Part shown: piece by piece, positions 58,440-64,000 of the stretch
Layout of the letters: the number at the start of each line of letters is the position of its first letter
Numbering within the stretch: the stretch's first letter is position 1
NCBI GenBank assembly: GCA_018398805.1
Contig: JAGFBZ010000940.1
Span: 1,128,001-1,192,000, forward strand
Length of the DNA: 64,000 nucleotides
From: Hirundichthys speculiger
Lineage: Eukaryota > Chordata > Actinopteri > Beloniformes > Exocoetidae
Direction: 5' to 3'
Made by a program: the position numbers and the translations under genes
Notes under the pieces: model-generated
Database searches by the model: none
Told to the model about the DNA's origin: nothing
The model's input: the letters and a program-made list of their open reading frames with translations, nothing else

Positions 58440-58875
58440 CTTCTAAATGTAATTGCCAAACATTGGAGTCATTCTGGACACTTCCCTGTCCTTAGACACT
58501 CATGTTTGGCAGCCGACTCACTCCACCTTCTTCCATTTCCGGAATATTGGAAAGTTAAGACGCGTTTTTCCTCAGGCACAAAATGGAATTGATTATGCTT
58601 TTATTTTTTCATGGCTTGACTACTGTCATTCTCTATTTAAATGTCTGAACAATATGTCCCCGATTCTGTTCAAATCATAGTCACATCTTTTATCCAACTA
58701 CAGGAAGGGAGATCACATCATTCAACAGGCCTTCCTTTCAGTTTTACGATCAGTTTGTAACTTGTTGAAGTCCTCTACAGAAAGGCACCCCGAGTAAGTC
58801 TCTCAGTTTTTAACGTTATTGTCAAGCGCTTTGCGACTGGTGTCTGTGAAAGGTGCTCCACAATAAACTTTCCTT
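58440..58875 (+). mobile_element. L2/CR1-like LINE 3' fragment
   Basis: The plus strand reads VILDTSLSLDTHVWQPTHST, FFHFRNIGKLRRVFPQAQNG, FSWLDYCHSLFKCLNNMSPI and a tail 'caagcgctttgcgactggtg', 'tctgtgaaaggtgctccaca' with 'ataaactt'. This is the region after the YADD motif and the usual 3' terminus. Frameshifts are present. Confidence 0.85.
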
Positions 58876-58929
58876 ACAGTGAAGTGGGTACTGTATGGAG
58901 AGAGTCTAATATTTCCTGTTTCTGGGCAT

Positions 58930-59415
58930 ATACATAAAAGACGAAGTGACCCCAAGCATCAACACCGCGGGTCTCATTAAGGAGGCACAGCAGGGACTGG
59001 ACTTCCAGAGGCTCCTCAGGACGAGCCAGCTCACACAAAAGCTGCCAGCGTCCTTCCATCGCTGCTCATTAGAAAGTGTATTAATGTACCGCACATGTCT
59101 GTGGATTGCCAGCAGCACCCTTGCTGAGAGGAAAGCACCTCAGAGGGGCATCACTACAGCCCCCATGATCAACACCGACTCCCTCAGTGGAAAAACAGCT
59201 CGGTTCCCGCTGCCTCAGAAAGGCCTACAGAGCTAAAAGGATCCATCCTCCCCATGTCACTTTCTGTTTGAGCTGCTGCACTCAGGTAGATGGTTTAGGA
59301 CTCTTAAACAGTGAACAAGCAGATTCAAGAGCAGCTTTTATCCCGGGGTGTTACTTGACTTGCAATCTATGTTGCAGCCAAATAAACACAAAATGTTGTG
59401 CCTGTGGTAGGAAGT
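58930..59415 (+). mobile_element. Rex1/CR1-like LINE C-terminal fragment
   Basis: The plus frame reads INTAGLIKEAQQGLDFQRLL, LPASFHRCSLESVLMYRTCL, IASSTLAERKAPQRGI, then, after a stop, KDPSSPCHFLFELLHSGRWF and SRFKSSFYPG. The pattern (KKAQQRLYFLR...SFYR..ESVL...DPSHPxHxLFELLPSGRR) is that of fish LINE C-termini. Confidence 0.88.
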
Positions 59416-59419
59416 GAAT

Positions 59420-60670
59420 TCATCATGAACTTATTTTATTTCTTGGGTTAAAGAAATCACTTTAAAAGAAAGTCACTTTCTCTTATATGGTTGTCTGCAC
59501 TGAGAGGATGCATTTTAATTTCGTTATTACAATTTCGTGACAGTAAAGATTGTCTTTCAGTCCACTCTAAGAGGTGGCTGCAACCCAACACCACATAAGA
59601 GGTAGAAAATAGATGGATGGTAAACGGTCAGCTCTTAAACAGTCTTTCCAACCTTGCGTAAGTCCTACAAAGATCTTTACAATGTGTTCCTCATTCATAC
59701 AAACAATTACATATGCGATCTACCTACAGTAGAGAGAGGACTCTACTCCATTTAATATACATGTAAAGCTACAGCATAAAAATCTACTCAATGTTCAGTT
59801 GCACTTTATTTCCTCCTTCATACCCTAACGAGCATATTGTATGAGCAATGTGGTGTTCGGGCGTCCTAAGCACAGCCCATGTAGTGCTTTTATTTCCCCA
59901 AGCATCACATGCCATCCTTTCACCTGTGGACTGAGTGTGAATAGATGCACCACAGCGACAAAATAAGGTGTTAAAAGGTATCTGTTGCCTGTCAAATGCA
60001 ACAGAATTCAGTAGAAGCACTTCAGATCGGACCCACACGGTGCTCAGAAAGAGCTTCACGTCATGAAAAATGAAACTCAGTCTCGAGTACTTGGGTGTCA
60101 GTCCGTTGCAGTCGCTCTGTCAAACTGCTGCTTTTTTTTCTACTGAACCTTTTCTATGATTTTTGGATGATTGTCCTTACGCTGGTTTGGATACGGTTCC
60201 TCTTTCATGGCTTCTCGCTGTTAATTCTGGAACCTTTGAACGTTTGTTATGATGAGTTTCCATGACAACGGGAAGTTGTTTACATGTGGGAACAGCTGAT
60301 GGAAATTTCTGAAAACTCGGCTCGGAAGAGCAGAGGTCAAGGATGTGGAGAAGGAGAAAAGTGGAGAGCAAGAAAAAAAAGGGGTTTTAACAGTTTTTTT
60401 TCACCTTGATCATCATGAGGAGTGTGAGATCCCTTGGAAGCAAAACGGGTAAAATAGGAAAACAGTGTCACTTTTCCGAGACATGAACTGTGATCCAGTC
60501 TCCAGCAAGATTTCAGATGACACGGGCAGACTTAAGACTTTAAACAGAAAAAAAGAGGTGGGACAGGACTGCTCTGGTGGTTGTTAACATGTGGCGTGAC
60601 CCTGAACAGGTTACTGTTAAGGAGCATCTCCGTTATCTTGAAAGGTCCGGCTGTAGGTTTCAGTCCACGC
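59420..60670. other. Unassigned sequence
   Basis: No supported gene. It lies immediately before the spectrin-like pseudogene. Confidence 0.4.
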
Positions 60671-60679
60671 CGCCTACCG

Positions 60680-61060
60680 AGAGTTCACCTGTCTTACCGC
60701 CTGAAGCTGCCCATGAGCAGGTTCAAGCACTTCAACAAGGAGAAGTCTGGTCGTCTCAACCACCAGGAATTCAAGTCTTGTCTCGGCTCGCTGGGCTACG
60801 ACTTACCCATGGTGGAAGAAGGAGAACCTGATCCTGAGTTGGCACAACAACATGTCGCTTCAGGAGTACGTGGCATTCGTGATGAAACAGAGATTGAGGC
60901 CGAGAAAAAAAAACCCTACGTTACTAAAGGAGAGCTCTATCAGAACCTGACCAAGGAGCAGGCGGACTACTGTCTGTCGCATACGAAGCCCTACCTCGAC
61001 AGCAAGGCCGGGAGCTGCCATCAGCTTTCGATTTTGTCGAGTCAACTGATCTGTACAGTT
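60680..61060 (+). pseudogene. SPTAN1: Alpha-spectrin C-terminal EF-hand pseudogene
   Basis: Non-erythroid alpha-spectrin is a membrane-skeleton protein whose C-terminus is a calmodulin-like EF-hand domain. Here a plus frame contains FKHFNKEKSGRLNHQEFKSC, LGYDLPMVEEGEPDPE, then KPYVTKGELYQNLTKEQADY and CLSHTKPYLDSKAG. Other frames supply MSLQEYVAFVM (from 60852) and ELPSAFDFVES (from 61012). The copy lacks the residues between PDPE and SLQEY, and between AFVM and KPYVT, and has at least two frameshifts. The first EF loop begins with Asn where the family has Asp. It lacks introns over the span seen, which fits a retrocopy, but exon-loss decay cannot be excluded. An AATAAA-type signal lies at about 61192. 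Confidence 0.87.
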
Positions 61061-62320
61061 GTTGCCGATGGGGAGGAAATTTTTATTTGGTTTATTCATC
61101 TTGTAATTTTGTTCATTTTATTTGTCTTTAACAATATGTTTAAAAGTGATTCATTGATCAAGGAGACACAGCAGGGGTCAGCTGTGATTCTGAATAAACG
61201 TTCCCAAATTCAATCAACATCAAGTAAATAACTTCTTGATCAAGGAACTGTATAACATCCCTAAATTCAATCAGTTTGTTTTAAGACAAATGTCCCTTTG
61301 CCTTCACCACCACCTGCTGTGATCCACTCTGTATGCAAAAACCTGTAGAAGAATCAACACCTTTTGTCTTGGTATAAAAGAAAGTCCTCATTCAGTATTC
61401 TGCGGAGAACTGACTGACAGCTCTCCTTATGTGCACATAAGATTTTTGTATTTTTGTTTCTTTTCTCTTTAATAAATTCTATTCTGATTTCCTCATCGAG
61501 ATCGGATCTTATTTTTTCCACAACACCGGGCAACAGCATTAACACCCCAGTGGATTTATGATGATTTCTGGATGTTTCAGCCAGGCTTCGCTCTCTGCCA
61601 TAGCCACTACTTTTCAACAGTTTTTCAACTGATATTTAACTGATGCAACAACATAATTTCCCTTTTGGTGCTTAATAAAGTATCGTTCAATTCAATCCCA
61701 TTCAATTCAGTGACCTATAGATCTGTGCAGATCTGTGCAGATCAGGGAGGAAGATGCAAGTTCCTTAGTCGCAGTAAGTCATAATCAATAGATAGTTATT
61801 CTTGAAAATGAGACAGAAATCTCCTTCTATTTAAAGGACCCTTCTTTCTCACCCATACCCAACACTCTTTCTCGGGACTTGGCTGGCTCGTCTTTAGATG
61901 TGCTGCTTGGCAAGTGCTGCTGTGTAGAGAGACTAAGTGCAGAGTCCAAAAATGATGAATAATGCTAATGAACTGAGATGTTACATTATACAAACCGATG
62001 ATATGAGAATATGACAACAGGAGAGAGAAAAAAAAAAACTGGACGGGTGACGCTTATTCATTGTAAACTCCCAGAAATGTTGAAACAGCCTGCAATTTTT
62101 CTTACAAATACATTGGGCTACTCTAAAATTTGCTGACTACACTCAGTACAGTAGGCATTTGTGAAAAAACCGAGGAAGTGGTTCTGAGACACAGAAAGAG
62201 ATAGTGTGTATATGGCAAATATTTTTTTTTTTTTTTTTTTAAAAAAGCCCTCAAATTTTAAGGGTTCTATAGCATTTAGACAATTTGCTACTGAATTAAA
62301 TTAAATTTAGTTCAATTCAA
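61061..62320. other. Unassigned, with a LINE-like tail near 61665-61715
   Basis: 'ggtgcttaataaagtatcgt' followed by CAATTCAAT-type sequence near 61670 resembles a LINE terminus. A 12-base unit repeats at 61715-61743. No gene recognised. Confidence 0.4.
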
Positions 62321-62324
62321 TTCA

Positions 62325-62645
62325 ATTTGATTCAAAAATACTTTATTAATCCCGGAAGGGAAATTAATTGCTTCAGTAGTTGTCTTTATAGATGGTTAAC
62401 TGCGGATGAGATTACACTCTCTACAGCAGACCGACAGAAGATATGAAACATTGGAAACACTGAAGGACCTAAGCTTTCTTAAGAAGTAAAGTCTAGTCTG
62501 TTTCTCTGTATAATCAGCATCAGTCCAGTCCAGACTGTTGTCCAGGTGAACACAGAGGTATTTATGGTCCTCCACCACCTTCACTTCTGCTCCCATGATG
62601 GAAATGCTGTTTGACTTGTTCCTGGTCCTCATTCGTTTCCTTTGT
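62325..62645 (-). mobile_element. Rex1-like LINE 3' fragment
   Basis: The minus frame reads SISIMGAEVKVVEDHKYLCV, HLDNSLDW, then TRLYFLRKLRSFSVSN. It ends in 'aaaatactttattaatcccg' (62335-62357) with a CAATTCAATT tail. This matches Rex1-type sequence between the catalytic core and the 3' end. Confidence 0.85.
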
Positions 62646-62739
62646 CTTGTTCACATTCAAGATGAAACAACAAAGCGGTCCGCCAGTCCTTTACAAACTC
62701 AGAACTTTACCGTATAAACTGAGAAATGCTTGCACACCG

Positions 62740-63900
62740 ATCTTTCCTGTGAATCATTGAACTAATATTTAGTTGTATAACCACTGTTTCTGAGAAGTGC
62801 TTCACATCTGTGTTGCACAGAGCTGACCAACTTCTGGCACCCGTGAACAGATATTCCAGCCCAGGACGATCGACTACATTCCCACATTCCCATTCCTCTG
62901 CATATCTTGGTTATGCCATTAAAAAGAGCATTTTCAAGTTTCTACTGGATGAAGGTCTGGGAATTGGGCTGAGCGCTCCAATGTTAATCTCGTTGATCTG
63001 GAACCAAGATGCTGCTGCTTATTGGTGTTTTTGGGGTTGTTCTTGTAGAAACACCCATTTCAAGGGCAAGTCCTGTTTGGCAAAGGGCAACATAATCTCT
63101 TCAAGTATTTTGATGTATTCAAACTGATCCACGATCCCTGGTGTGCGATAAGTAGTCTTGACACCATACATCCAAACATCCCCATATCATGATGCTTGCA
63201 CCACCATGTTTCACTGTCTTTAATGAACTGTGGCTTTAATTTAGTGTTTGTGGGCCGTCTGTCAAACTGTCTGTGGCCCCCAGACGCAAAAAGAACAATT
63301 TAGCTTTCATCAGACCAAAAAATGTTGCTCCATCTGTCTTTAGGCCAGTCAGTGTATTCTTTGGCACATTGTAACCTCTTTGGCACATGTCGTTTTTTTT
63401 TTTTAACAATGAGATTTTGCAGAGGCTTCTTACTGATAGCTTGGCTTCACATTAGCATCTTCTAATTGTTACAGTCCTCACAAGCCCTCTTAGACCTTCT
63501 TGGACCACCCAGGAGCTGATCATTGGCTGAGTCTTTTCCATTTTGGCTATTCTTTGACCCATTTTAATGGTAGTTTTATGTTTTCTTCCACGTCTTTCAC
63601 AATTTGGTTGACATTTAAAAAGCATTTCAGATTATTTTTACTGAGCAGCCGATCATTTTCTGCACTTCTTTACATGTTTCCCCCTCTCCAATCAACTTAG
63701 TCAAAGTTCGCTGTTCTTCTAAACAATGTCTGGAATGACCCATTTTACTCCGATTTTCAGAAAAATGCACCATAACCAGAATGTACAACATTTGCTGCCT
63801 TCATCCTTAAATAAGACCTGTTTGACACCTGTTGTTTTTATTTCTTTATAGAATACATGATCTCACTAACTAACTCCACACTGCTATTATTTTAACAGCC
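62740..63900 (-). mobile_element. Tc1-like element, near full length but dead
   Basis: The plus strand is the complement of a Tc1-type element. From low to high coordinates it has 'agttgtataaccactgtttc', 'gaccaacttctggcacccg', 'gtagaaacacccatttcaag' (the catalytic-domain region), 'aactgatccacgatccctgg', 'catatcatgatgcttgcacc', 'tcatcagaccaaaaaatgtt' and 'aataagacctgtttgacacc', in family order. Small deletions and stops occur throughout. Clear terminal repeats are not visible. Confidence 0.85.
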
Positions 63901-64000
63901 AAATATGTCTTTTTCTTTACTTTCTTCAATGGTTCATTGTAGAAGGTTATTGCTGTGGTCAAGGATCTCGTGTAGCGGTCTGTGTTGCAGCAGATCTGAA

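Overview
This window looks like gene-poor, repeat-rich nuclear DNA from a ray-finned fish, probably a teleost. The evidence is AT-rich sequence full of CA, TA, ATCC and TATC microsatellites, together with remnants of the repeat mix typical of teleost genomes: L2-like, Rex1-like and RTE/Rex3-like LINEs, Tc1/mariner-like elements, many hAT elements and a PIF/Harbinger element. I found no intact cellular protein-coding gene, rRNA, tRNA or CRISPR array. The only recognisable cellular homology is a broken copy of the C-terminal EF-hand region of non-erythroid alpha-spectrin (SPTAN1) near 60.7-61.1 kb.

Layout. 0-3.4 kb holds a dispersed repeat and two LINE 3' remnants. 3.47-5.24 kb is a 19-bp minisatellite followed by about 1 kb of ATCC-type array. 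6.4-6.9 kb is a polypyrimidine tract. 9.6-13.5 kb holds Tc1-like remnants and other repeats. 15.2-15.9 kb is a hAT element with a clean 8-bp target duplication. 19.4-20.1 kb is the longest open frame that I cannot explain as a repeat. 20.9-22.9 kb is an L2-like LINE on the minus strand, split by a 174-bp hAT-type element. 24.8-26.5 kb carries two copies of a fold-back repeat family, with a third at 36.8-37.3 kb. 28.6-29.9 kb is a second complete hAT-type element. 30.6-32.1 kb is a Tc1-like fragment next to a hAT fragment with a BED-finger remnant. 35.4-36.1 kb is a decayed Harbinger transposase. 41.9 kb is another hAT 5' end with BED remnant. 44.2-45.1 kb is an L2-like fragment. 46.5-47.8 kb is a probable hAT-type element splitting a TATC microsatellite. 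51.5-52.25 kb is a long terminal-inverted-repeat element carrying mirrored GC-box/CCAAT motifs. 54.8-59.4 kb is a dense nest of LINE pieces, one containing a 381-bp hAT-type insertion. 57.9-58.4 kb and 62.7-63.9 kb are Tc1-like.

The sequence records successive transposition rather than a functional gene system. The most informative items are the nested insertions with target duplications, which give relative ages; the three-copy fold-back family; the 744-bp inverted-repeat element; and the 19-bp minisatellite, which is open in several frames only because of its arithmetic. Family names come from recalled motifs and reading-frame inspection, without any database search, so boundaries not anchored by a target duplication are approximate.
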